This document shows, one piece after another, positions 53,524 to 61,849 of a stretch of 64,000 bases of DNA. The stretch spans positions 1 through 64,000 of the forward strand of contig JAKPJZ010000110.1 of the NCBI GenBank assembly GCA_029553955.1. Direction: 5' to 3'. The notes beneath the pieces were generated by a model. The model was not told the DNA's origin, did no database searches, and saw only the letters and a program-made list of their open reading frames with translations. The translations under genes and the position numbers were made by a program. The stretch is from Chloroflexota bacterium. Its GTDB lineage: Bacteria; Chloroflexota; Anaerolineae; SpSt-313. Position 1 is the first letter of the stretch. The number at the start of each line of letters is the position of its first letter.

Positions 53524-54059
53524 GCCGCGAGCAGGCCTCGCCGCTCTTGAGCTCGCTCATCGCCATGATGCTGCTGCTCGCCGCCGGCCTGATCATCGTG
53601 TTGCTCGCCGCCATCGGCTGGGCGGCCTGGGAGCGGGCCGGCCTCACTGCACGCTGGCTGGCCATGAACCGTGAGGTTTCGGCCGCACGCGCGGAGGCGG
53701 AGGCGCTGTCGCAGCTCGCGACGGCATCGCGCTTTGGCGCCGGCGGGTCGCTGGCCGGGCTCCCCGCCGATGCCGATGTCGCCCGGCTCGTCGCCGGCCT
53801 GCGCGCCGAGGCCGCAGCGTGCGGGGCAACCATCGTCGAGATCACCTCGCTCCCGCTGCTGCAGACCAGCGCGCTGCCGCGGCGCTGCTATCTGCTGAGA
53901 GCGCGGGGCAGCGGCCCTCAGCTCGTAGGCTTGCTCATGCGCACAGCCGAGAACGCGCCATCCGGGGCGCGCATCGAAGACGTGTCGCTGCAGGTGGCCG
54001 GGGCCGGCGGCGAGCTCAACTGCAAGCTGTTCTTCGCCGTTCGACCGCCAAACCCCTAG
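53520..54059 (+). CDS. PilO-like inner-membrane protein
   Basis: 179 aa. One N-terminal TM (LIAMMLLLAAGLIIVLLAAI), a helical region (MNREVSAARAEAEALSQLA) and an alpha/beta tail (ATIVEITSLPLLQ, LLRARGSGPQLVGLLMRTA) correspond to PilO. PilN and PilO form a heterodimer in the periplasm that aligns the pilus machine; pilM, pilQ and pilin genes are absent nearby. GTG start overlapping the PilN-like stop. Confidence 0.55.
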   Translation: MSREQASPLLSSLIAMMLLLAAGLIIVLLAAIGWAAWERAGLTARWLAMNREVSAARAEAEALSQLATASRFGAGGSLAGLPADADVARLVAGLRAEAAACGATIVEITSLPLLQTSALPRRCYLLRARGSGPQLVGLLMRTAENAPSGARIEDVSLQVAGAGGELNCKLFFAVRPPNP

Positions 54060-54073
54060 AACAAAGGAGTGGC

Positions 54074-54802
54074 ATGGGGCTCACCGGCAAACGAATGATC
54101 GTGCTCATCATCTTCGTCCTGCTGGTCATGACCGGCCTCGGCACCGCGCTCATGGCCCAGGGTGCCGCGTCGGCCGCGCCCGATACGACCGGCACAATCT
54201 GGGCGTCGTCCTCGCTCGACGTTCCGGTAGCCGCCGTGCCACCGCAACAGGTCGTCAGCCCGTCGGGCGCAGCGCCCAACCAGCGCCAGATCGACCTCTA
54301 TGCCTGGCAACTGGAGGAGGCCTGGCGCCAGGGCGACTGGAACCGCTGCATTGAAGTGCTCACCATTGTGCTCACTATCGACCCGGCCAACGCGGCCATG
54401 TGCGAGCGGCTCTATCAGGCCCGGGTCAACTTGGGCTGGCTCCTGCTCTCGCGGCAGCAGTTCGACGATGCCTTCAAGCAATTCACCATCGCGCTGCAGC
54501 TCAGGCCAAGCGGCCAGGAGGCGCTGGAGGGGCTGCGCCTGCTGCAGCAGCTTATCGTCCCGCCCATCACCGTGCTGCCCACGCCGCAGCCGCCGCCCCC
54601 CACGCCGGCGCCGCTGCTGTGCACGCCCGCGCCGGCCCCCACCGTCTGCATCGCCGGCGGCACCCGTGTCTACATCGTGCAGCGTGGCGACAACCTCTTC
54701 CGCATCGCCCTGCGCTTCAACACCAGCGTCGCGCTCATCATGAAGGCCAACGGCCTGCAAACCACGACGCTCAAGGCCGGCCAGAAGCTCATCATCCCTT
54801 GA
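54074..54802 (+). CDS. Membrane-anchored TPR and LysM protein
   Basis: 242 aa. A signal anchor (IVLIIFVLLVMTGLGTALM) is followed by a TPR-like region (WNRCIEVLTIVLTIDPANA, FDDAFKQFTIALQLRPSGQEALEGL), a Pro-rich linker and a C-terminal LysM (YIVQRGDNLFRIALRFN … LKAGQKLIIP) that would bind peptidoglycan. AAAGGAGTGGC precedes ATG 54074. Third gene of the PilN/PilO-like operon, suggesting a wall-contacting role like PilP/FimV, though unproven. Confidence 0.8.
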   Translation: MGLTGKRMIVLIIFVLLVMTGLGTALMAQGAASAAPDTTGTIWASSSLDVPVAAVPPQQVVSPSGAAPNQRQIDLYAWQLEEAWRQGDWNRCIEVLTIVLTIDPANAAMCERLYQARVNLGWLLLSRQQFDDAFKQFTIALQLRPSGQEALEGLRLLQQLIVPPITVLPTPQPPPPTPAPLLCTPAPAPTVCIAGGTRVYIVQRGDNLFRIALRFNTSVALIMKANGLQTTTLKAGQKLIIP

Positions 54803-54804
54803 CG

Positions 54805-54870
54805 GGTTCTGCAGCAGATGCGGCGCCGCCACGCCCGTGGGCGTTGCGGCGCCGCATCTGCTGCAAAACC
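54805..54870. repeat. 66-nt palindrome with two mismatches, between convergent genes
   Basis: The arms GCAGCAGATGCGGCGCCGC (54811-54829) and complement (54846-54864) extend to GGTT/AACC at the outside and ACGCCC/GGGCGT at the centre, with mismatches at 54830/54845 and 54809/54866. Confidence 0.85.
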
Positions 54871-54879
54871 GTGTCAGGC

Positions 54880-56484
54880 TCAGGACTGCGTCAAGTCGCC
54901 TGTCGAGAACGCCAGGCGCCCGCCGCACACCGTGGCCAGCACGCGCACCTGCCCGATCGCCCGGCGCTCCATGCGGAAGATGTCGTCCGACAGCACCACC
55001 AGATCGCCGACCTTGCCCAGCGCCAGGCTGCCCTTCTCGGCCTCCTCGCCTGCTGCATACGCCGCGCCCCAGGTGTAGGCCCGCACCGCATCATCGACGC
55101 CGAGCCCCTGTTCGGCGCGCCATCCGCCGGGGGGCGTGCCGTCGGGGCGCTGCCGCGTGGCCGCTGCGTGAATGCCCGCCAGCGGGTCCAGCGTCTCTAC
55201 CGGGCAGTCGGAGCCAAAGGCGAGCACGGTGCCGGCGTCGAGCAAGCTGCGCCAGGCATAGGCACCCGCGCTGCGCGCTCCCCAGTAGGCCTCCGCCATG
55301 TCGATGTCGGAGGTCGCGTGGATCGGCTGCATCGATGCCACCACGCCGAGCTCCCCCAACCGCGGCACATCCGCCGGCGCCAGCAGTTGCACGTGCTCGA
55401 TGCGTGGCCGCAGGCCCTGCGGCGCCCACAGGTGCCGCGTCTGGGCATAGACGTCGAGCACGCGCCGCACCGCCCGGTCACCGATGGCATGGGTCGCCGG
55501 CGCAATGCCGGCGCGCACGGCGCGCTCGAGGATCTCGCGCAGCGCCGCGGCGTCAACCACCGTCACCCCGCGGTTGCCGGGGTCGCCTTCATACGGCTCC
55601 AGCATGTCGGCCGTGCGCGAGCCCAGCGAGCCGTCGGCAAAGAGCTTCAGATGCCCCACGCGCAGCCACTCATCGCCAAAGCCGCTGCGCAGCCCCAGCG
55701 CCACGGCCGCGTCGAGCCCCTCGCGCGCCAGGTGCGCGTACACCCGCAGCGGCAGCGCCCCCTCACGCCACAGCCCCATGAACGCCGCCAGCTCGGCGCC
55801 CCCCTCGCAGTCGTGCACGCCCGTCAGCCCCAGGCTCAGCGCCCGCTCGGCCGCTGCCAGCACCGCGCGCCGCATCTCCTGCGGGCCGGGCGCTGGGATG
55901 TGCCCCCAGGCTTCGTTGGCGGCCCGCTCCAGCAAGATGCCCGTGGGCTCGCCCGTGCCCGCGTCGCGCACGATGCGCCCGCCCTCCGGGTCGGCCGTCG
56001 CCGCGCCGACCCCCAGCGCGCGCAGCGCCGCCGAGTTCACCCATAGCGCATGCTCGTCCTTCGAGCTCAAGGCCACCAGGTTGGCCGGCGCCACGCTGTC
56101 GAGCGCCCGGCGCGTCGGGAAATCGGGCGGCGACCACAGGTTGCGGTCCCAGCCGCGCCCCGTCAGCCACTCGCCCGGCCGCGCCGTCGCCGCCCGCGCC
56201 CGCACCCGTTCCAACGCCTCGCTGAGCGACCGCGTTGCCCTCAGGTCCACCTGCTGCAGCGACAGGCCATACATGACCAAGTGCAGGTGGGCATCGGTCA
56301 GCCCTGGCACAGCCGCGTGCCCCGCCAGGTCCAGCAGCGGCGTGCCCCGCCGGCCTGCGCGCACATCGGCGCTATCACCCAGGGCCACGATGCGCCCGCC
56401 CTCGATGGCTACCGCCTCCACCCGTGGCTGCGCCGCGTCCATCGTATGGATGGCGCCATTGACCGCGATCAGATCCCCGCTCAT
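54880..56484 (-). CDS. Amidohydrolase family protein (YtcJ-like, amidohydrolase 3)
   Basis: 534 aa. The metal-binding TDAHLHLVMYG, GWDRNLW, HAIGDRAVRRVLD, PRIEHVQ and FGSDCPVETLDPLAGIHAA are the Amidohydro_3 set (YtcJ, formamide deformylase-like). Substrate unknown. ATG 56484 is set by GAGGAGGGAGC just upstream, and a promoter is at 56530-56558. It converges with the LysM gene over a palindrome. Confidence 0.9.
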   Translation of the reverse strand: MSGDLIAVNGAIHTMDAAQPRVEAVAIEGGRIVALGDSADVRAGRRGTPLLDLAGHAAVPGLTDAHLHLVMYGLSLQQVDLRATRSLSEALERVRARAATARPGEWLTGRGWDRNLWSPPDFPTRRALDSVAPANLVALSSKDEHALWVNSAALRALGVGAATADPEGGRIVRDAGTGEPTGILLERAANEAWGHIPAPGPQEMRRAVLAAAERALSLGLTGVHDCEGGAELAAFMGLWREGALPLRVYAHLAREGLDAAVALGLRSGFGDEWLRVGHLKLFADGSLGSRTADMLEPYEGDPGNRGVTVVDAAALREILERAVRAGIAPATHAIGDRAVRRVLDVYAQTRHLWAPQGLRPRIEHVQLLAPADVPRLGELGVVASMQPIHATSDIDMAEAYWGARSAGAYAWRSLLDAGTVLAFGSDCPVETLDPLAGIHAAATRQRPDGTPPGGWRAEQGLGVDDAVRAYTWGAAYAAGEEAEKGSLALGKVGDLVVLSDDIFRMERRAIGQVRVLATVCGGRLAFSTGDLTQS

Positions 56485-56529
56485 GCTCCCTCCTCTGGCT
56501 CTCATCCAGGTCAGGACACGCTTCACCTC

Positions 56530-56558
56530 AGTATAGTCGCGCTCCGCCCGGCCAGCAA
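56530..56558 (-). promoter_or_regulatory. Promoter of the amidohydrolase gene
   Basis: Minus strand: TTGCTG (56558-56553), spacer 17, TATACT (56535-56530). Confidence 0.6.
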
Positions 56559-56568
56559 TCTGCCTCTG

Positions 56569-56597
56569 TTGCACCGCGCGCGCGAACAGCGTATACT
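56569..56597 (+). promoter_or_regulatory. Promoter of the sigma-factor operon
   Basis: TTGCAC at 56569-56574 and TATACT at 56592-56597, spacer 17, divergent from the amidohydrolase promoter. Confidence 0.6.
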
Positions 56598-56777
56598 GCC
56601 TTGCAGAGCGAAACCTTTCTCCTTCCGCTGCTGTCTAATCTGACAGCACTTGCGCGGTCATCAAGCGTGCCCGGCAGAGGTCCCCCACCCATGCAGGCCG
56701 ATCTCTCGGCATGCGCTGCACGACTGCGTAAGCAATGCAGCACGAAGGCCATCATTCCGTCGCTCGCGGAGGGGCGC

Positions 56778-57185
56778 ATGAGTGTCTACAACTTTATCAT
56801 CCTGCTGAGCCCCAGCATCCTCGTCATCGCGGCGCTCGTTTTTGTGGCGACCATGCGCTACATCAGCTATCGGGAACAGTTGGCCCTGCTCGAGCACGGC
56901 GCCGACATTGACGAGGTCCTGCGCAACCAGCGCACTGGCCGGCAGGGGAACCGCGGCATCCTGTGGGCCGGCACGATCACCGCCACCTCGGGCCTCGGGC
57001 TGCTGGCCGGGCTGTTGATGCTCGGCCCTGGCCTCTGGCTGACGGCCGGCTTTTTGCCTCTCTTCGTGGGGTTGGGCATGCTGGGCATCTACTATGTCAC
57101 CATGGGGTCGGCCGCTGCCGCGCACGACAAGCCCGCCGCGCCCGCGGGCGACGAGCCGGCGCCGGGCGAGCAGAGGCCTGCATGA
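56778..57185 (+). CDS. Small membrane protein of the ECF sigma operon
   Basis: 135 aa. One TM segment at the N-terminus (FIILLSPSILVIAALVFVA) and two more (about 65-85 and 88-108), with a soluble loop RYISYREQLALLEHGADIDEVL between and an Ala/Pro-rich tail. It resembles small integral proteins often encoded in front of ECF sigma genes (DUF6249-like, uncertain). GGAGGGGC precedes ATG 56778. Stop overlaps a 19-codon mini-gene by ATGA. Confidence 0.65.
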   Translation: MSVYNFIILLSPSILVIAALVFVATMRYISYREQLALLEHGADIDEVLRNQRTGRQGNRGILWAGTITATSGLGLLAGLLMLGPGLWLTAGFLPLFVGLGMLGIYYVTMGSAAAAHDKPAAPAGDEPAPGEQRPA

Positions 57186-57241
57186 GCGCCACGATCACGC
57201 GACAGGCCGCCGGCGCGCGCCAGCGCCGGGCTGCGGCATGA
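57182..57241 (+). CDS. 19-residue mini-gene linking the membrane protein and sigma genes
   Basis: ATG 57182 to TGA 57241 encodes MSATITRQAAGARQRRAAA. It begins inside the upstream stop (ATGA) and its stop TGA lies 3 nt before the sigma factor ATG at 57245, so ribosomes could pass along the chain. It may be a coupling device rather than a functional peptide, or non-coding. Confidence 0.3.
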   Translation: MSATITRQAAGARQRRAAA

Positions 57242-57244
57242 GCC

Positions 57245-57814
57245 ATGCAGGAACCATCCGCCCTCCTGCTGGCTCGCTGCTGCCAGGGCGACGCACAGGC
57301 CTTTGCGCAGCTCGTCGCCTCGGTGCAGACCTACGTCTACAACCTGGCCTATCGCCTGTTGCGTGATGAGGACGAAGCGCACGACCTGACACAGGATGCC
57401 CTCGTGAGGACGTGGCACATGCTGCCGAGCTTCCGTGGCGAGTCACGCTTCACCACCTGGCTCTACCGGCTGGTAGTCAACCTCGGCCTCAACCATCTGG
57501 CCCGGCTGCGCCGCCGGCCGCAGGAAGCGCCACTCGAGGGCCACGTCGCCGCCGACCCGTCGCACCTCGCGGCTGACCCGCAGGAGATCTACGAAGCCGC
57601 CGAGCGGCGCCGCATCGTCTGGGAGGCGGTCGATGCCCTGCCCGACAAGTATCGCATCGTGATCACTCTGTACTACCAACATGGTTGCTCGTACCAGGAG
57701 ATTGCCGACTCGCTGCAACTGCCGCTTAACACCGTCAAGACGCACCTCGCGCGCGCCCGGCGGTTGCTTGCGAGTCGCCTGGCTCATCTCGAGGGGGTCG
57801 CCGATGATCTGTGA
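57245..57814 (+). CDS. ECF-type RNA polymerase sigma factor
   Basis: 189 aa. Region 2 is AFAQLVASVQTYVYNLAYRLL … DEAHDLTQDALVRTW; region 4 is DALPDKYRIVITLYYQHGCS and LPLNTVKTHLARARRLL with the helix-turn-helix. It would redirect RNA polymerase to a small regulon. It is followed by a zinc-finger-containing anti-sigma whose start overlaps its end, the standard pairing. No clear autoregulatory promoter of unusual sequence is seen. Confidence 0.93.
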   Translation: MQEPSALLLARCCQGDAQAFAQLVASVQTYVYNLAYRLLRDEDEAHDLTQDALVRTWHMLPSFRGESRFTTWLYRLVVNLGLNHLARLRRRPQEAPLEGHVAADPSHLAADPQEIYEAAERRRIVWEAVDALPDKYRIVITLYYQHGCSYQEIADSLQLPLNTVKTHLARARRLLASRLAHLEGVADDL

Positions 57815-58346
57815 ACGCCTTCGCTGGCTCTTGTCATTCGACCCTACCGGGCAGACGGTGGCCCACGATCCCACGCTGTGCCGCCACCTCGACAACTGCC
57901 CCGAGTGCCGTGCCTTTGCGGCGGCCCTCGCCGGCGTCGAGGAGGCCCTCGCCGCCCGCCCCCTCGCGCAGCCGCGGCCGAGCCTGGCGCCCGCCGTGAT
58001 GGCTGCCGTCGCCGTGCGGCCGCACGCCGGCGCCGTCGAGCAGCCCTTCTCGCGCACCTTCTGGCTCTTTTCGGCTGCAGTCACGCTCCTGGCACTGGTC
58101 TGCGGCGCCCTTCTGCTGCAGCAGTCGACCGCAGCCTGGCCACCCGACTCGCATCTGATGACGACGCAGCTCTGGCTCAACCCCTCGTGGCCCAGCGACG
58201 CCAGCGCCTGGCTCTCGCTCGAGGGCGAGCGCGCCGCCCAGGCCATCCTTCCCGTGCTCGCCGGGCTGCTCATTGCCGCGGGCAGCGCGGCCGTGGGCTT
58301 CCGCGCCTCCCAGGCCGGCCACGAGCCCGCCCGCCCGCGCCGATAG
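57804..58346 (+). CDS. Zinc-finger anti-sigma factor, membrane-anchored
   Basis: 180 aa. The N-terminal ZAS-type motif CRHLDNCPEC (His-x3-Cys-x2-Cys) would hold the sigma factor. One TM segment (FWLFSAAVTLLALVCGALLL) and another hydrophobic stretch (AILPVLAGLLIAAGSAAVGF) put the rest outside. ATG 57804 overlaps the sigma stop by 11 nt. The signal sensed is not evident. Confidence 0.85.
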   Translation: MICERLRWLLSFDPTGQTVAHDPTLCRHLDNCPECRAFAAALAGVEEALAARPLAQPRPSLAPAVMAAVAVRPHAGAVEQPFSRTFWLFSAAVTLLALVCGALLLQQSTAAWPPDSHLMTTQLWLNPSWPSDASAWLSLEGERAAQAILPVLAGLLIAAGSAAVGFRASQAGHEPARPRR

Positions 58347-58426
58347 CCCACCCACAGAAGACCTGACAGGTCTACTGCGCCCTGCTGGCACCATTCATGC
58401 TCTTCCTCCCATGTGGAGGGAAGCGC

Positions 58427-59113
58427 ATGAACACGCTCGTGCCGCTGGGTCTCTACGAGTACGTCTGGAACCGCCCGCCGCTGCCCGAAGGTGCGCTGCT
58501 CGCCAGGGTCGCCAGCCCTCACGCGCGTCGCACCTACCAATTCGCCATCGACATGTTCCACTGGCGCGTCGAGCGCGACCCCGGCGTCGCCAAGCCGCCC
58601 GCCATCGCCGACTATGTCGCCGTCACCACACTCCGCTACGGGCCCCACGTCGCCGCGCTGCACCTGCGCGTCGTCCGCGAACTGTACGACGAGGGCGTCG
58701 CCGCCGGCGCCATCGTCGAGAACCCCGCGGCCCACGTGCCGGCGCCCGAGCTCTCGCCTGACCCCGGTGTGCGCGTGCCCCAGCCCGACGTGGCCGCGCG
58801 CCGCGCCCCCACCTGCCGCCGCCACACCGAGGCCGGGCGCCGCGAGTACGCCCTCTGCCTGCTCGTCAGCCAGACGGCCATCCGCGCCGACGAGGTCAGC
58901 CGGCTGCAGGTGAGCGACTACCGCCAGGAGGACGGGCGCCCCATGCTCTACCTGCAGCACGGCACCGGCCCACAGGCACCACGCCTCGGCCTGCCACCCG
59001 ACGTGGCCGCCGCGCTCGACGCCTACCTCGCCACGCGCAGCGTCGCCGACGACTCGCCTCTTTTCGGCCTACCCCGCCTCCGGGCCCGGCACGTACCGCG
59101 ACCAGCCGCCTGA
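58427..59113 (+). pseudogene. Tyrosine recombinase/integrase, C-terminally truncated
   Basis: 228 aa. The N-terminal SAM-like core-binding domain (about 25-115: YQFAIDMFHWRVERD…) is followed by the start of the catalytic domain, including the first catalytic Arg in SQTAIRADEVSRLQ. The His-x-x-Arg and tyrosine boxes are missing: the protein ends HVPRPAA at 59113. ATG 58427 follows GGAGGG. It sits 123 nt from a tRNA-Arg gene, the typical neighbour of integrases, so it looks like a remnant of an integrated element. Confidence 0.65.
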
Positions 59114-59132
59114 AGGCGGGGAGGATTGAAGA

Positions 59133-59180
59133 CGGGGAGACACTTGACAGGTCTCCGGAGACCTGTCAGGTGTCTCCCCG
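59133..59180. repeat. 48-nt palindrome after the truncated recombinase
   Basis: CGGGGAGACAC and TGACAGGTCTCC pair with their complements around 59156/59157 with one T/G mismatch. ACCTGACAGGT also occurs at 58361-58371 before the recombinase. Confidence 0.75.
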
Positions 59181-59198
59181 CAACGGCGGTTCCACCGG

Positions 59199-59227
59199 TT
59201 GACGAGGCGGCGGCCGCCGGCTATAAT
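59199..59227 (+). promoter_or_regulatory. Promoter of the tRNA-Arg gene
   Basis: TTGACG at 59199-59204 and the consensus TATAAT at 59222-59227, spacer 17; the tRNA starts 10 nt later. Confidence 0.75.
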
Positions 59228-59236
59228 ACACACTGT

Positions 59237-59309
59237 GCCCCTGTAGCTCAGTGGACAGAGCAACTGCCTTCTAAGCAGTCGGCCGCGCGTTCGAGTCGCG
59301 CCAGGGGTA
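59237..59309 (+). tRNA. tRNA-Arg (anticodon UCU)
   Basis: 73 nt to the discriminator base. Acceptor GCCCCTG pairs with CAGGGGT (one G-U pair). The D-arm is GCTC…GAGC, the anticodon stem ACTGC/GCAGT encloses CTTCTAA with anticodon TCT, and the T-loop is TTCGAGT. CCA is not encoded (ACCT). It reads AGA/AGG codons, rare in this GC-rich sequence. Confidence 0.93.
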
Positions 59310-59358
59310 CCTCCAAGCGCCTTCAGGCGTGAGATTCCCAATGGCTGAGACCTGATCT

Positions 59359-59408
59359 CACCGCAGAATGCGCAAAGGCTTCACCAGCCCTCTCTGCGCC
59401 TCTGCGGT
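59359..59408. repeat. Short palindromic element related to the insert at 3486
   Basis: CACCGCAGAATGCGCAAAGG… and …CTCTGCGCCTCTGCGGT pair imperfectly over about 50 bases. Confidence 0.6.
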
Positions 59409-59440
59409 AGATATCCTCGTCGGTTTGAGGCGGAGCTTCG

Positions 59441-60418
59441 CTAGTGGCCCCTCACCAGCGCTTGCAGCCCCTCTGGCGGCGCGATATGCACCGTCTTGCC
59501 CTCCACCCGGTAGGGCACCTCGGCAAAGCGCCCCTGGTAGCACCAGTAGAGCCGCGCGCTGAGCGAGCCCGGCCCCTGCTGGCACATGCCGTAGACGATA
59601 GGCACCAGCAGCCCCGCCGCCTCGAGCGCCGCAGCGTCGTCGACGGGGTAGGCCAGCATGATGTGCCGCGTCGGCACGCCGACGACCGCGCCATAGCGCC
59701 CCACACAGCCCGGAAAGTGGTCCAGCCGCAGGCACTCGCTGGCCACGAAAAAGCTCGTGCCCGAAAGCACCGTCACCCTGCGCTCGCCCTCCATGGCCAC
59801 ACGGCGGATCTCGGGGCGCGGCTTGCGGCGCAGGTTGTCGAGCCCCAGCGCGAACAGCTCCTCCCCCGGCCGGCCCCACGCCGCCGCTTCCTCGGGCCGC
59901 ACCTGCTGGATCGTCTCCGGCAGGTCATAGACCAGCACCGTCACCAGCCCCGGCAGGTCCTCGCGATAGACGAGCGCGCCCGGGCCGATCTGGGCCACAA
60001 ACTCGGCCGGCCACAGGCGCACCGCCAGGAGCGGCGCCGCCTGCTCGAACGTGCGCGCACCGCCCAGCGCCTCGCGCTCGGCCTCGGCCCGGCGCAGCGC
60101 GGCAAAGTGCGCCTCGATGATCTGCGGCCACTGGGCCCGCTCGCGCAGCGCACAGGCCTGCGCCAGGTTCTCCAGCCCGTACTTGCCCGGCCGGCCGGGC
60201 ACCGTCGCATAACCATCGTCGATCTCGACTTCGAGGCCCTGCCGGCGCAGCTCCTCGCGCACCAGGTGCTCAAAGGCGGGGTAGGCGGCAGGCGTGAAGG
60301 GGCCCGTCCAGCCCGGGGCGCGCTGGGGCTTGCGGCGCCAGAAGGCGGCCAGCGCGACGATAGCGACTGCGGGGAAGGCGAGCAGCAGGGCGAGCAGGGC
60401 CAGAACGCGGTCAGACAC
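59441..60418 (-). CDS. Membrane-anchored protein of unknown family
   Basis: 325 aa. One N-terminal TM (VLALLALLLAFPAVAIVALAAF), then a soluble domain with no motif I recognise: alpha-helical region about 40-140, then beta/alpha (GALVYREDLPGLVTVLVYDL, GTSFFVASECLRLDHF, GRYGAVVGVPTRHIMLAYPV). The domain recalls the DUF1444-type suppressor-of-fused-like proteins, but this is weak. GTG 60418 is chosen because GGAGGTCCGCCC precedes it ideally. It faces the tRNA. Confidence 0.6.
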   Translation of the reverse strand: MSDRVLALLALLLAFPAVAIVALAAFWRRKPQRAPGWTGPFTPAAYPAFEHLVREELRRQGLEVEIDDGYATVPGRPGKYGLENLAQACALRERAQWPQIIEAHFAALRRAEAEREALGGARTFEQAAPLLAVRLWPAEFVAQIGPGALVYREDLPGLVTVLVYDLPETIQQVRPEEAAAWGRPGEELFALGLDNLRRKPRPEIRRVAMEGERRVTVLSGTSFFVASECLRLDHFPGCVGRYGAVVGVPTRHIMLAYPVDDAAALEAAGLLVPIVYGMCQQGPGSLSARLYWCYQGRFAEVPYRVEGKTVHIAPPEGLQALVRGH

Positions 60419-60839
60419 GGGCGGACCTCCATGGGTGGCGGCAACTGGGGCAAGCCCCGCGGAAGACGGTGGGTCACAGATTGGTCGCGCCACGGGCGGC
60501 GCCTCCTGCGGCCGCGGCGGCCGGGTGGGAGGACGATGCCATCACCAAGGACACGAAGGCCGATGGGAACGAGATGCAGCGCGTAGGGGCGAGGTCGCCT
60601 CGCCCCGTGCGCCTCTGCGGTGATACCCCGTTGCTCGCGCGCGCCCACAGGGTGACCCCCTACCGTCCCCCCCACGGGGGGGGGAATAGGTTGGAGGCGC
60701 CGGCCTGTAGGGGCGGTTCGGGAACCGCCCCAGCCCACACATCGGCCCGCCCCCAATTCCTCGTGCGCGCGCCTGTCCGCCGGGCCACCAAGCCGAGCCA
60801 CATTGTCACCTTCTCCATTTGAGGTGATAAAACGCGACA
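60419..60839. other. Repeat-bearing gap before the defence operon
   Basis: No gene supported. It holds a degenerate relative of the 3486 insert (about 60580-60626: TAGGGGCGAGGTCGCCTCGC, GCGCCTCTGCGGTGATAC), an inverted REP-like copy (about 60653-60690) and GGGGCGGTTCGGGAACCGCC at 60708-60727. Confidence 0.65.
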
Positions 60840-60868
60840 TTGACTCAACACCACGACTATGCTATATT
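60840..60868 (+). promoter_or_regulatory. Promoter of the putative defence operon
   Basis: TTGACT at 60840-60845 and TATATT at 60863-60868, spacer 17. Confidence 0.6.
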
Positions 60869-60892
60869 CATGTACACGTGGAGCGCTACCTC

Positions 60893-61105
60893 ATGCCGGC
60901 GCAGCCCAAGGCGGCCCAACCAGCCTCTGAAGGCTGGTTGGGTGCTCCACTGGCCAAGTCCGCCCTCTCTGGGCCCGTCGGGAGGGCGGTTTGCGTTCTT
61001 GGGATGTGGGGAGTCGGGCACGCTCAGGTTGACAGACAGCTTCGTGCACCGCAGCAGGCGCGCGGGCTTGGCCCGCTTCATGGCGACCATCATAGAGAAG
61101 GATGC
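60893..61105 (+). promoter_or_regulatory. Structured leader of the defence operon with two hairpins
   Basis: Stem 1 is CCCAACCAGCC / GGCTGGTTGGG (60915-60925 and 60932-60942). Stem 2 is CCGCCCTC / GAGGGCGG (60960-60967 and 60982-60989), followed by TTTGCGTT. About 230 nt lie between promoter and first start. The frame upstream of 61106 is open but its product has no protein-like character. Confidence 0.5.
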
Positions 61106-61849
61106 ATGACAGACTCGAATCGACCTTCAACCCTCCAAATGTTCCCGTGGGAAGCAATGATAGCCGCCGTCAAGAGAAGCGTTGACTTTCCAGGCTTTGA
61201 CGCTTTCTATGCCGACCTCTTCGAGAGCCTGCCGCAGAACTCCCCGGAGACCCGCAGGCGCGTGGCCAACCTCATCGCCCGCGCCTATTTCCCCAACCGC
61301 TCCCTGGAGGATCTGCCCACCCGCGTCTGGTGCGCCTATCGCCGCGATGACCTCCTGGCCGGCATCATGCGGGTCATGGCCCTCGAGGCCGAGCCTGTTA
61401 TCGCCAGGTTCGTACTGGAGCAAGTCCTGGTCCTTGAGTCGGGCGCCGTCTTTGATGCTGCGCGGGCACGAGACTTTGTCGGTACAACCTTCGGCAGGTC
61501 TGATCCGAAATCCTACCAACGCTTGCTCACTACTACGCACCACCTGGGCTTCCTTGCCCGCTCGGGCCAGCAGTGGTCTGTCTCAGCCATTGCCCGGCCT
61601 GCCGACACTTTCCTGATCCTGCTCCATGCGCGCTTCGCGCCCACCCCGCGCATCGTCCGCATGTCGGACATCCTGTCGGCGCCGTTCTGGCGCTACCTCG
61701 GCATGCGCTCACCCGCCGAGGTGCGCGCCGTGCTGCACGAGGCCGACGCCGCTCGCCTCATTGCCCGCTACGTCACAGTCGACGAGTTGGAGCAGGTCAC
61801 CACGTGCTACTCGTTCGACGAGTACCTCAGTGAGAGGATAGCGCTGTGA
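61106..61849 (+). CDS. BrxA-like (DUF1819-like) protein of a probable BREX-type defence operon
   Basis: 247 aa, all-helical in appearance. RRRVANLIARAYFPNRSLEDLP, FVLEQVLVLESGAVFDAARARDFV and a C-terminal LSAPFWRYLGMRSPAEVRAVL … YVTVDELEQVTTCYSF follow the pattern of BrxA/DUF1819 (a DNA-binding BREX component), but this is pattern similarity, not a database match. ATG 61106 follows AGAGAAGGATGC. Its stop overlaps the next start (GTGA). First gene of an operon continuing past the window. Confidence 0.45.
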   Translation: MTDSNRPSTLQMFPWEAMIAAVKRSVDFPGFDAFYADLFESLPQNSPETRRRVANLIARAYFPNRSLEDLPTRVWCAYRRDDLLAGIMRVMALEAEPVIARFVLEQVLVLESGAVFDAARARDFVGTTFGRSDPKSYQRLLTTTHHLGFLARSGQQWSVSAIARPADTFLILLHARFAPTPRIVRMSDILSAPFWRYLGMRSPAEVRAVLHEADAARLIARYVTVDELEQVTTCYSFDEYLSERIAL

